Assembly: GCF_900114715.1 (NCBI RefSeq) | Contig: NZ_FOTY01000003.1 | Location: 124,001 to 188,000, forward strand | Length of the DNA: 64,000 bases | Source of the DNA: Salibacterium qingdaonense | Lineage (GTDB): Bacteria; Bacillota; Bacilli; Bacillales; Marinococcaceae | Direction: 5' to 3' | Part shown: positions 57,598-64,000 of the stretch, one piece after another | Position numbering within the stretch: position 1 is the first letter of the stretch | Layout of the letters: each line of letters starts with the position of its first letter | Translations under genes and position numbers: made by a program | The notes under the pieces: model-generated | What the model was told of the DNA's origin: nothing | Seen by the model: the letters and a program-made list of their open reading frames with translations, nothing else | The model's database searches: none

Positions 57598-58437
57598 ATG
57601 GAATTAACATTTTTGGAACGGGGTATCATAGCAGCACTCTGCATCGGACTGATTGCACCGCTTATGGGGACCCTGCTTGCTGTGCGCCGTTCTTCGATAA
57701 TAGCCGATTCTCTTTCCCACGTAACACTGACCGGCATCTCTGCCGGGGTTTTAATTGGCGGTACGATGCAGTTTATACCTGTACATCCGCTCTATACGGG
57801 ATTTGCTTTTTCTCTGGCAGGTTCGCTTTTTATTGAGAAATTAAGACAGGAGTACGCATCGTTTCAGGAACTGGCCGCCCCGATTATTTTATCGGCCGGC
57901 ATTGGATTAAGTGCGGTTTTTATGAGTTTGGCACCTTCAGGGCAGAATGAATGGTACGATTATCTGTTCGGAAGCGTGGTGTCGGTCGGAAAAGGTGACC
58001 TTCTTTTTATACTGATTACGTTCATTGTCTCCGGCCTGTTATTTGGTCTCTTTTTCAAAGAACTTGTTTTTGTTTCTTTTGATCAGGAGGGAGCGGCAGT
58101 ATCCGGTATCAAGATGAAAACCATCAATTTTCTGTTTTCATTTTTGACTGCACTGGTTATCTCCATGTCAATGAAAGTTGTTGGAATTCTGTTGGTCGGA
58201 GCTCTTATCTCTCTCCCTGCAGCTGCGGCTCTGCAGCTTGCCTCGAGTTTCCGGGCGCTCGTTTTATGGAGCATCGTTATTGGAGAGGCCGCTGTTTTGA
58301 CCGGGGTCATTAGTTCGTATCACTTGAGTCTGGCCACCGGTGGATCCATTGTCGTATCCGCAGCTTTGATACTTGGAGCTGTATTGGCATGGAAGCCGGT
58401 TTCGGCACGTATTTTCAGCAGGAGGAATCAATTATGA
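57598..58437 (+). CDS. Zinc ABC transporter permease, second copy
   Basis: ABC-3 family permease, about 279 residues. LERGIIAALCIGLIAPLMG, RRSSIIADSLSHVTLTGIS and KVVGILLVGALISLPAAAALQ align with the first permease throughout, so the two are paralogues, probably from a tandem duplication. The start is ATG 57595 or 57598, without a strong ribosome site; GTG 57586 is also open. It overlaps zur by four bases. Confidence 0.88.
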   Translation: MELTFLERGIIAALCIGLIAPLMGTLLAVRRSSIIADSLSHVTLTGISAGVLIGGTMQFIPVHPLYTGFAFSLAGSLFIEKLRQEYASFQELAAPIILSAGIGLSAVFMSLAPSGQNEWYDYLFGSVVSVGKGDLLFILITFIVSGLLFGLFFKELVFVSFDQEGAAVSGIKMKTINFLFSFLTALVISMSMKVVGILLVGALISLPAAAALQLASSFRALVLWSIVIGEAAVLTGVISSYHLSLATGGSIVVSAALILGAVLAWKPVSARIFSRRNQL

Positions 58438-58862
58438 ATGTAGACCAGGCGCTTTCACTTTTAAAGGAACATGGATATAAATTTACCGGAAAACGGGAAC
58501 AGATGCTTTCTGTTTTCGCCGAAGAAAAACGTTACCTGTCCGCAAAAGATGTGCTTACCGCCCTTCAGACAGACTATCCCAACGTCAGTTTTGATACGGT
58601 TTACCGTAATTTATCCCTTTTTGAAGACATGGAGATTTTAGAAGTGACTGAGCTTGAAGGGGAGAAACGGTTTCGTTTCCATTGTTCCACCGATCGTCAC
58701 CATCATCACTTGATTTGTCTGGACTGTGGGAAGACAAAGCAGGTTCATGCCTGCCCGATGGAATGGATAAATGGCAGCAGCGACGAAGAATTCGAAGTGA
58801 CCGGTCATAAGTTTGAAGTGTATGGTTACTGTTCTTCGTGCAGTACAGCGGCTGAGGTGTAA
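58434..58862 (+). CDS. zur: Zinc uptake regulator Zur (Fur family)
   Basis: Zinc-sensing repressor, 142 residues. The winged helix (EHGYKFTGKREQMLSVFAEE, VSFDTVYRNLSLFE) is followed by the metal-binding domain with DRHHHHLICLDCGK and CSSC; the two CxxC pairs (about 95 and 132) form the structural zinc site. It is the last gene of the operon carrying the Zur box, so it should regulate itself. The ATG at 58434 follows CAGGAGGAATCAATT. Confidence 0.93.
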   Translation: MNVDQALSLLKEHGYKFTGKREQMLSVFAEEKRYLSAKDVLTALQTDYPNVSFDTVYRNLSLFEDMEILEVTELEGEKRFRFHCSTDRHHHHLICLDCGKTKQVHACPMEWINGSSDEEFEVTGHKFEVYGYCSSCSTAAEV

Positions 58863-58971
58863 TGCTGGATTTTGGCAGAGTGCCGCACGGGCAGGCGGGC
58901 ATACTAAGACTGCTCTTTCTTTTCATTTGTTCGAAAAGAGCTGATTATGAAGAGCAGGGAGGGGCAGCAGC

Positions 58972-59391
58972 ATGGACGAAGGTCGCCCGAACCAGCAGGA
59001 CACCCAGACGATGGCAGCGCAGGAAAGAGAAAAAGGTCCTGATGATGTAGAAATCGCTGAGGACGATTATACAATGGAAACAGCTTCTGAGGTAGCTTCA
59101 CCGGGTATTGGAAGCCGGTCCAATCTGAGTGGTACAGAACGGGAGGAACAGGAACAGTACGAAACGATGGAAGCTGATATCACGGATAATTCGATTGGAA
59201 AGGGACTGGGCGTGACGGCCCTTATCCTGAGTATCTGTTCTTTGTTTTTCCTGCCGGTTTTTACCGGCGGAGCTGGAATTATATTAGGCATCTTTGCTGT
59301 CAGAAGAGAGGCGGCAGCTTTAGGATGGTGGGCTGCCGGACTCGGTGCTTTTTCTATTGCCGTAACGGTATTGTTCGCGCCATTGTTTTAA
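58972..59391 (+). CDS. yqfX: YqfX family membrane protein
   Basis: 139 residues: an acidic, hydrophilic N-terminal half (about 1-75) and two membrane segments (GLGVTALILSICSLFFLPV and a second near the C-terminus, with a GIILGIFAVRREA linker resembling DUF4190 proteins). It lies between zur and ispG as yqfX does in B. subtilis; function unknown. AGCAGGGAGGGGCAGCAGC precedes the ATG. Confidence 0.78.
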   Translation: MDEGRPNQQDTQTMAAQEREKGPDDVEIAEDDYTMETASEVASPGIGSRSNLSGTEREEQEQYETMEADITDNSIGKGLGVTALILSICSLFFLPVFTGGAGIILGIFAVRREAAALGWWAAGLGAFSIAVTVLFAPLF

Positions 59392-59415
59392 CGACAGGTG
59401 CCTCTGGTGCTTATA

Positions 59416-59464
59416 ACACAAAAAAGCTGTTCCGATGCGTGCATCGGAACAGCTTTTTTGTGTG
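59416..59464. terminator. Bidirectional terminator between yqfX and ispG
   Basis: ACACAAAAAAGCTGTTCCG and CGGAACAGCTTTTTTGTGT are perfect arms of a 23-bp stem, extended inward by ATGC/GCAT, with six T on both sides. The two genes converge on it. Confidence 0.95.
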
Positions 59465-59479
59465 GTGCGGCATGCTTTT

Positions 59480-60577
59480 TTATACTTGTGTTTCCTGAGC
59501 AGCATAATGCTCTTCAGCAATCTTATCGACTTCTTTTTTCAATTCATCCACCATGGTTTCCTCAGGAACCTTACGGATAATTTCGCCGTGACGGAACAGG
59601 AGACCTTCTCCTTTAGCGCCGGCAATACCAATATCGGCTTCCCGTGCTTCTCCTGGTCCATTTACTGCACAACCCAGTACGGCAACTTTCACAGGCGCTT
59701 TAATGGTGGAAATGTATTCTTCTACATCATTTGCGATACTGATCAAGTCAATTTCGATACGTCCGCAAGTCGGGCAGGAAATCAGTGTTGCAGCGTTTGA
59801 GGCCAGCCCGAATGTTTTCAGAAGCTCCCGGCCTACTTTTACTTCTTCGACAGGATCAGCACTCAGTGAAATACGAAGCGTACTCCCTATACCTTTGCTT
59901 AGAATGGCCCCAAGGCCGGCTGAACTCTTAACAGAACCGGCAAACTGCGTGCCTGACTCGGTGATACCGAGGTGAAGCGGATAGGAAAAGGCCTGAGCTG
60001 CTTTTTCATAAGCTTCAATGGCCAAATGAACATCAGACGCCTTCATGGAAACGACAATGTCATGAAAGTCCAGTTCTTCGAGGATTTTAATATGATGAAG
60101 GGCGCTTTCCACCATGCCGTCGGCTGTCGGATATCCGTACTTTTCCAGGATATGGCGTTCAAGGGAACCTGCATTCACTCCGATACGGATCGGTATCTGT
60201 TTGGCTTTCGCTGCTTTGACGACTTCTTCGACTTTTTCACGGGTTCCGATGTTTCCCGGATTAATCCGTATTTTGTCGGCACCACCTTCAATTGCCATCA
60301 GTGCCATGCGGTAATCGAAGTGAATGTCCACGACGAGAGGGATGTTAATCTGCCTTTTGATTTCCGGTATAGCTTCTGCTGCTGGAATATCCGGGCAGGC
60401 GACACGGACAATTTGGCATCCCGCTTCTTCGAGGCGGTGAATTTCATTTACAGTTGCTTCAACGTCATCCGTTTTTGTTGTTGTCATGCTTTGTACTACT
60501 ACTTGGTCGTTACCCCCGATTACAAGGTTCCCGACTTTGACCTGTCTTGTTTCTGTGCGATGGGTGATTTGGCTCAT
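59480..60577 (-). CDS. ispG: 4-hydroxy-3-methylbut-2-en-1-yl diphosphate synthase IspG
   Basis: MEP-pathway iron-sulfur enzyme, 365 residues, the short bacterial type. An N-terminal TIM barrel ([32 protein letters not shown]) is followed by the cluster domain with [11 protein letters not shown] and [10 protein letters not shown]. The ATG follows AAAAAGGGGCGAATGG. Together with ispH it gives two MEP-pathway genes in this window, both on the minus strand. Confidence 0.96.
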   Translation of the reverse strand: MSQITHRTETRQVKVGNLVIGGNDQVVVQSMTTTKTDDVEATVNEIHRLEEAGCQIVRVACPDIPAAEAIPEIKRQINIPLVVDIHFDYRMALMAIEGGADKIRINPGNIGTREKVEEVVKAAKAKQIPIRIGVNAGSLERHILEKYGYPTADGMVESALHHIKILEELDFHDIVVSMKASDVHLAIEAYEKAAQAFSYPLHLGITESGTQFAGSVKSSAGLGAILSKGIGSTLRISLSADPVEEVKVGRELLKTFGLASNAATLISCPTCGRIEIDLISIANDVEEYISTIKAPVKVAVLGCAVNGPGEAREADIGIAGAKGEGLLFRHGEIIRKVPEETMVDELKKEVDKIAEEHYAAQETQV

Positions 60578-60701
60578 GAATCCATTCGCCCCTTTTTCCT
60601 AAAGTATATGTCATGTTCAATAACGATCTTCCATCATTCATTTTAATCAGGATCATTATTTATTCTATCAGCGTTCTGAACGATTTGGCAAGCAAAGGGG
60701 T

Positions 60702-61034
60702 TCAATACGATAATTCCTGCCTGCGGCTGTAAAGGGGGAATTGATAGGGCTTGTTCACCTGAATACGATCCGGGGAAATGCCGTCATTTAACTGTTTGAA
60801 ATCACGGGTTATTATCTCGACGGAAGCGGGAAGTACACCATCGTGCAGTTTTTTAGTAATGGAAAGTAAGGTCTGCCCGGATTCGACTGTAACTTCTACA
60901 GCAGGTCCGTCGTCTATATTATCTGAAGGTGAAGGCTTGTCCTCCATGGAACCTGTCAAAGTACCTTCTGTTAAATCATAATAAACAGAAACGGAGAGTA
61001 AAATAAAAAGGATAAAGAACAATGTTTTTTTCAT
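60702..61034 (-). CDS. yqfZ: YqfZ-like LysM domain protein
   Basis: 110 residues: an N-terminal signal or anchor (KKTLFFILFILLSVSVYYD), a short acidic linker, then a LysM-like domain (about 50-105; EVTVESGQTLLSITKKLHDG, PDRIQVNKPYQFPLY) that binds peptidoglycan in other proteins. It lies next to ispG as yqfZ does in B. subtilis, where it is a sporulation gene; the role here is inferred. AGGAGAATAACC precedes the ATG. It diverges from the DUF1002-like gene. Confidence 0.82.
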   Translation of the reverse strand: MKKTLFFILFILLSVSVYYDLTEGTLTGSMEDKPSPSDNIDDGPAVEVTVESGQTLLSITKKLHDGVLPASVEIITRDFKQLNDGISPDRIQVNKPYQFPLYSRRQELSY

Positions 61035-61142
61035 GGTTATTCTCCTCCAGGTGGACGATAAAATGATGTAGTGTAATGATATGCATAAAAAACTTCTTTC
61101 AGAACGACAGGGAAAAATTTATACAAAAAAGGAGAATGGTAT

Positions 61143-62030
61143 ATGAAAAGTGTAAACATACGAATGATGTCTGCTTTGGCAGCATTCATGCTGGCAGTAA
61201 CACCAATGTCTGTTTCAGCCGCCGAAGGGGATGTTATCGTTACTCTCGGAGAAGATTTAAGCGAGCAGCAGCGAAACTCGCTTCTGGAGGAAATGCAGGT
61301 TGATGACAGTGCGGAAATCATTACGGTATCCAATGAAGAGGAATACGAATATCTTGGAGAATATCTCGGGGACGAAATCGGGAGCAACGCCCTTTCTTCA
61401 TCGAAAATAACGATCGCACCAGAAGGGGAAGGAATAAGTGTAGATACGAATAATATAACCAAAGTGAGCGAGGGCATGTACGCGAATGCTCTTGTCACCG
61501 CGGGAGTGGAAGATGCAGAGGTATATGTCACAGCTCCGACAGCTGTATCCGGAACCGCAGGATTAACCGGGCTGATTAAAGCGTATGAAACGCAGACCGG
61601 AACAAATATTTCCGAAGAACAGAAACAGGTGGCCAATGAAGAGATGGTTAAAACCTCGGAACTTGGGGAAAGCATCGGAACTGAAGAAGCTACAGAGCTT
61701 ATTACACGGATTAAAGAAGAAATCAGCAATCAAAATATTGAAACCGAAGAAGATCTGCGCAATCTGATTGAACAGGTTGCAAATGACTTGGGAGTATCGT
61801 TGACAGAAGAAGAAATGAACGGTCTCGTCTCTTTGTTTGAGCGCATGCAGAATCTTAATATTGACTGGGATCAGGTTCAGAGTCAGATATCGGATATCCG
61901 AAACAATCTTGATGAATTTTTGAATCGTGAAGACACGCAGTCTTTCATCTCCAGTTTTCTTGACTTTATTAACCAATTGATCGATTCGCTGAGCGGATGG
62001 TTCGGAGGAAATGAAGAAAACGCGTCCTGA
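61143..62030 (+). CDS. Secreted DUF1002-like protein
   Basis: 295 residues. A signal peptide (about 1-27, with a likely cut after VSAAE-type text) precedes an acidic, mainly helical mature part. The segments VIVTLGEDLSEQQRNSLLEEM and YANALVTAGVEDAEVYVTAP resemble the DUF1002 family of Firmicute secreted proteins, function unknown. The C-terminus (about 270-290) has a short hydrophobic stretch (FISSFLDFINQLIDSL). AAAGGAGAATGGTAT precedes the ATG. Element C follows after about 10 bases. Confidence 0.75.
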   Translation: MKSVNIRMMSALAAFMLAVTPMSVSAAEGDVIVTLGEDLSEQQRNSLLEEMQVDDSAEIITVSNEEEYEYLGEYLGDEIGSNALSSSKITIAPEGEGISVDTNNITKVSEGMYANALVTAGVEDAEVYVTAPTAVSGTAGLTGLIKAYETQTGTNISEEQKQVANEEMVKTSELGESIGTEEATELITRIKEEISNQNIETEEDLRNLIEQVANDLGVSLTEEEMNGLVSLFERMQNLNIDWDQVQSQISDIRNNLDEFLNREDTQSFISSFLDFINQLIDSLSGWFGGNEENAS

Positions 62031-62070
62031 TATCCAACGTAGAGTTGGGGACAAAACCTTTAAAAGAAGC

Positions 62071-62113
62071 GAAAAATGCCGAACGATTTTTTGAAAATCG
62101 TTCGGCATTTTTC
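62071..62113. repeat. Long hairpin of element C
   Basis: GAAAAATGCCGAACGATTTT pairs with the segment ending at 62113 over 20 bases around a 3-base loop (TTG). The stem is the same as in copy B. Confidence 0.85.
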
Positions 62114-62427
62114 ATTCCTGAGATCAACCGCTGTGCAACATACTTCGCTTTTACTCCGGAGCACAAGGGGCGGCATCGATTCGTTGGCGCTTATCGTGTC
62201 TTCTTTGCTGCGGGCACGGCTCGCGGCGCAGTATCCCGGATCAGCTGCTTGTTGAGGCCGACGGACCCCGGCGGTCCTGAGGTGCTCCGCGTTGGGATCA
62301 CGACGCCAGCCGGTATAACGGAGGAAAAGGGACCAGCTCTGGCAGTACAGATGCAGAAAGATACAGGCGTTTGTTTGTTGCGTTCAGATTTTTGGGGGGG
62401 CGGACGTTCGTTGAGAATGGGTTCTAA

Positions 62428-62595
62428 GGCACTTTAGGGGGTTCCATTCCTCCGTAAACGTCGTTAGGAACATCGCCTGAGGCACTTTATAGTATTCGGT
62501 ACCCCCTTAAACGTCGTCATGAATAATTCATAAGGCACTTTAGAGGGTTTCGTGCCCTGGTAAACGTCATTATGAACGGATCGAGGCTGCGTGCA
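62428..62595. repeat. Three 53-bp units in element C
   Basis: GGCACTTTA occurs at 62428, 62481 and 62534, exactly 53 bp apart, each followed by an AAACGTC box. The order of the three unit subtypes (GGGGG, TATAGTA and GAGGG after the box) matches the triplets in copy A. Confidence 0.88.
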
Positions 62596-62918
62596 GCGGG
62601 GGAACGCACGTGCGGACGCCGGCCCTGACCGCACATCCTGCGGGGTCCTCGTGACTTGTGCTGTCCGGAGCAGGAGTCGAAGCATTCTGGCTCCACTACG
62701 ATGCGGCTGTTGCACAACGCCGCAAGCCATTCGTGTTGTTCTCCACCTATTTTACTTTTGCCCAGACTCTTTTTATATACGGAAGTTTTACTTTATGAGT
62801 GAAAAATACGACAGAAAAAGGTAGAATGGAATTGAAACGGTTTAACTGATCAAACGTATAATAGACATCAATCGATTCCACTGTTTGGACTTTTTGCTCA
62901 AAAAAGGAGCTGATGAAT

Positions 62919-63569
62919 ATGGATTGGATGCAGTTTCCCAGTATAGGGTTTCTTGTCGTTTTTTTGGGAACTCTTTTCTTGATGGGAGAGATGCTCGTTA
63001 AAGCAAAAGGGTTATTCGCCATCCTCGGTGTCGCATTTATGAGCTTATTTTTCACCTTTCATATCGACGGCGGGGGAAGCATGTGGATTATCATCCTTTA
63101 CCTTCTCGGTGTAGCATTAATTATCCTGGACGGAAAAGTAATCAGTGACGGCACTATTGCCCTGTTCGGAGCTCTGCTCATGGGACTCGGGCTTGCTGTA
63201 CCGACTCCGTCTATAACATATGGCATTTTGGTCGTGTTTGGTTACATTGCCGGGTTGTTCTCTTCAGGATTGTTTTTGAAAGTGTTCTCAAGCCGTAATC
63301 TGTGGTCGAAAATCACATTGAAAGATCAGCTGGGAAGTGAACAGGGATACAATTCAATGAACGATTCCTACAGAGAGCTGGAAGGAAAGCCTGCTAAAAC
63401 GTTAACGCCGTTCCGCCCGACGGGAACGATTATTGTAGAAGGCAGGCATTACAGTGCAACAAGTGGTGATCAATGGCTTGATGCAGATGAAGCGGTCACG
63501 GTTGCGGAGGTGGATGGTACCAAAATATTGGTACGCCGCCGGGAAGAATATGAAAGAGACAGCGAATGA
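62919..63569 (+). CDS. Short NfeD-type membrane protein
   Basis: 216 residues: about five membrane helices (1-115) followed by a C-terminal OB-like domain with KTLTPFRPTGTIIVEG and DGTKILVRRRE. The end resembles the longer NfeD protease at 23079-24404, but the protease domain is lacking. Short NfeD proteins usually pair with a flotillin; none is adjacent here, though the next window may hold one. ATG 62919 lies nine bases after AAGGAG; ATG 62913 is too close. Its stop codon lies inside a terminator hairpin. Confidence 0.85.
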   Translation: MDWMQFPSIGFLVVFLGTLFLMGEMLVKAKGLFAILGVAFMSLFFTFHIDGGGSMWIIILYLLGVALIILDGKVISDGTIALFGALLMGLGLAVPTPSITYGILVVFGYIAGLFSSGLFLKVFSSRNLWSKITLKDQLGSEQGYNSMNDSYRELEGKPAKTLTPFRPTGTIIVEGRHYSATSGDQWLDADEAVTVAEVDGTKILVRRREEYERDSE

Positions 63570-63598
63570 GAGGTTTTCTCATTGCTGTCTCTTTTTTT
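63553..63598. terminator. Terminator overlapping two convergent stop codons
   Basis: AAAGAGACAGCGAATGAGA pairs with TCTCATTGCTGTCTCTTT, with one mismatch, followed by a T-run on the plus strand. The TGA of the NfeD-type gene and the TGA of the minus-strand DUF1189-like gene both lie within the hairpin. Confidence 0.85.
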
Positions 63599-64000
63599 TA
63601 GGCACGGGTAGTCTGCTGTAAACCACAGCCAGCCATACAAAGGCAATGAACCAGTAAAGAATATTCTGTTGATAATCCGGAAGACGGCCGGGGAACAGGT
63701 TGATCAGGGTCAACAGAATCGTCGGCATTGTCACGGCGTAGGCGCAGATGATCCAGATCTGACGGTAAGATAATGGCACAGGGGAGCGTTTGCGGATGAT
63801 AAGCCCGTACACTGACAAAAAGCAGATGCCGATGAATTTCAATGCCGTGTTGAATAAATACATTAACAGTATCGTCACCGGAATGAAAAGAAAGAGAAGC
63901 CCGTCCGCTCCCTGAATCAATGAAGTCATATCTTTTTTGGGAATCGTGAATCCTTCCGCCATTCTATAAGCAAAAGAACGCTGTTCCATGCCGGTATTCA
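63579..64000 (-). CDS. DUF1189-like membrane protein, partial (5' end outside window)
   Basis: About 140 residues seen, with four hydrophobic segments and a basic C-terminus (VPKKKRQQ). The AYRMAEGFTIPKKDMTSL start and the membrane pattern resemble the C-terminal half of DUF1189 (YqgB-type) proteins, which are about 250 residues. The frame stays open past the ATG at 63989 to the window edge, so the true start is probably beyond it. yqgB lies near here in B. subtilis. The family call is moderate. Confidence 0.65.
   Translation of the reverse strand, partial: NTGMEQRSFAYRMAEGFTIPKKDMTSLIQGADGLLFLFIPVTILLMYLFNTALKFIGICFLSVYGLIIRKRSPVPLSYRQIWIICAYAVTMPTILLTLINLFPGRLPDYQQNILYWFIAFVWLAVVYSRLPVPKKKRQQ

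Larger units (their letters stand above)
62042..62769. repeat. Non-coding repeat element, copy C (728 bp)
   Basis: The left end is GAGTTGGGGACAAAA (62042-62056) and the right end TTTTGCCCAGACTC (62756-62769); both differ slightly from copy B, the right end by one missing T. It has the left hairpin (62071-62113), the CTTCGCTTTTACTCCGGAGC segment, a segment shared with copy A (GGCGTTTGTTTG...AATGGGTTCTAA), one triplet of 53-bp units (62428-62595) and the right module (CCTGCGGGGTCC, GCAGGAGTCGAAGC). ORFs inside follow the repeat, not genes. Confidence 0.85.

Noticed and set aside
62045-62437. 130-residue ORF within element C
   Set aside because: It begins in the hairpin and runs through repeat text; the same region in copy B has no matching frame.

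Overview
The window reads as chromosome from an endospore-forming member of the Bacillaceae (Firmicutes). Gene order follows the well-known Bacillus subtilis stretch comER-comEA-comEC-holA-rpsT-gpr-spoIIP-lepA-hemW-hrcA-grpE-dnaK-dnaJ-...-rpsU-yqeY-nfeD-floA-yqfC-yqfD-phoH-ybeY-dgkA-cdd-era-recO-glyQS-ccpN-yqfL-dnaG-sigA-cccA-trmK-yqfO-ispH-cshB-nfo-zur-ispG-yqfZ almost gene for gene. Sporulation genes (gpr, spoIIP, yqfC, yqfD), a T-box, a CIRCE element, a sigma-W-type promoter and a Zur box all fit that group. Many proteins are rich in Glu/Asp, which hints at a salt- or alkali-tolerant bacillus, but I cannot name a species.

Layout. 1-6 kb: competence DNA-uptake genes, with a metY gene where comEB usually lies. 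6-12 kb: holA, rpsT, then forespore/sporulation genes gpr and spoIIP, yqxA, and lepA. 12-19 kb: hemW and the heat-shock operon hrcA-grpE-dnaK, then dnaJ-prmA-rsmE-mtaB, deoC, rpsU and yqeY. 23-26 kb: a sigma-W-type envelope-stress operon (NfeD protease, flotillin FloA, small membrane protein). 26.0-27.1 kb: a 1.1-kb non-coding repeat element. 27-33 kb: yqfC-yqfD, phoH-ybeY-dgkA-cdd-era-yqzL-recO. 33-36 kb: T-box-controlled glycyl-tRNA synthetase. 36-42 kb: ccpN-yqfL carbon regulators, yqxD and the dnaG-rpoD macromolecular-synthesis genes. 42-48 kb: cccA, trmK, yqfO, ispH, yqfQ, cshB, nfo, yqfT. 49-55.7 kb: a block not in the B. subtilis order, with an orphan histidine kinase, a lytic transglycosylase and ppk-ppx. 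55.7-59 kb: a Zur-boxed zinc uptake operon with two permeases. 59-64 kb: yqfX, ispG, yqfZ, a secreted DUF1002-like protein, a second NfeD-type protein and a partial DUF1189-type gene.

The most unusual content is a family of three non-coding elements (about 1110, 338 and 728 bp) bounded by inverted GAGTCTGGGACAAAA termini. All share a long hairpin near the left end whose stem varies in a compensatory way. The two larger copies carry arrays of a GGCACTTTA-headed unit repeating at exactly 53 bp, close to five helical turns. No transposase is present. A separate 128-bp repeat with 11-bp inverted ends lies near the middle copy. Other points worth checking are the absence of comEB and pgpH from their usual places, apparent CTG start codons for yqeY and the transglycosylase gene, and two paralogous zinc permeases in one operon.
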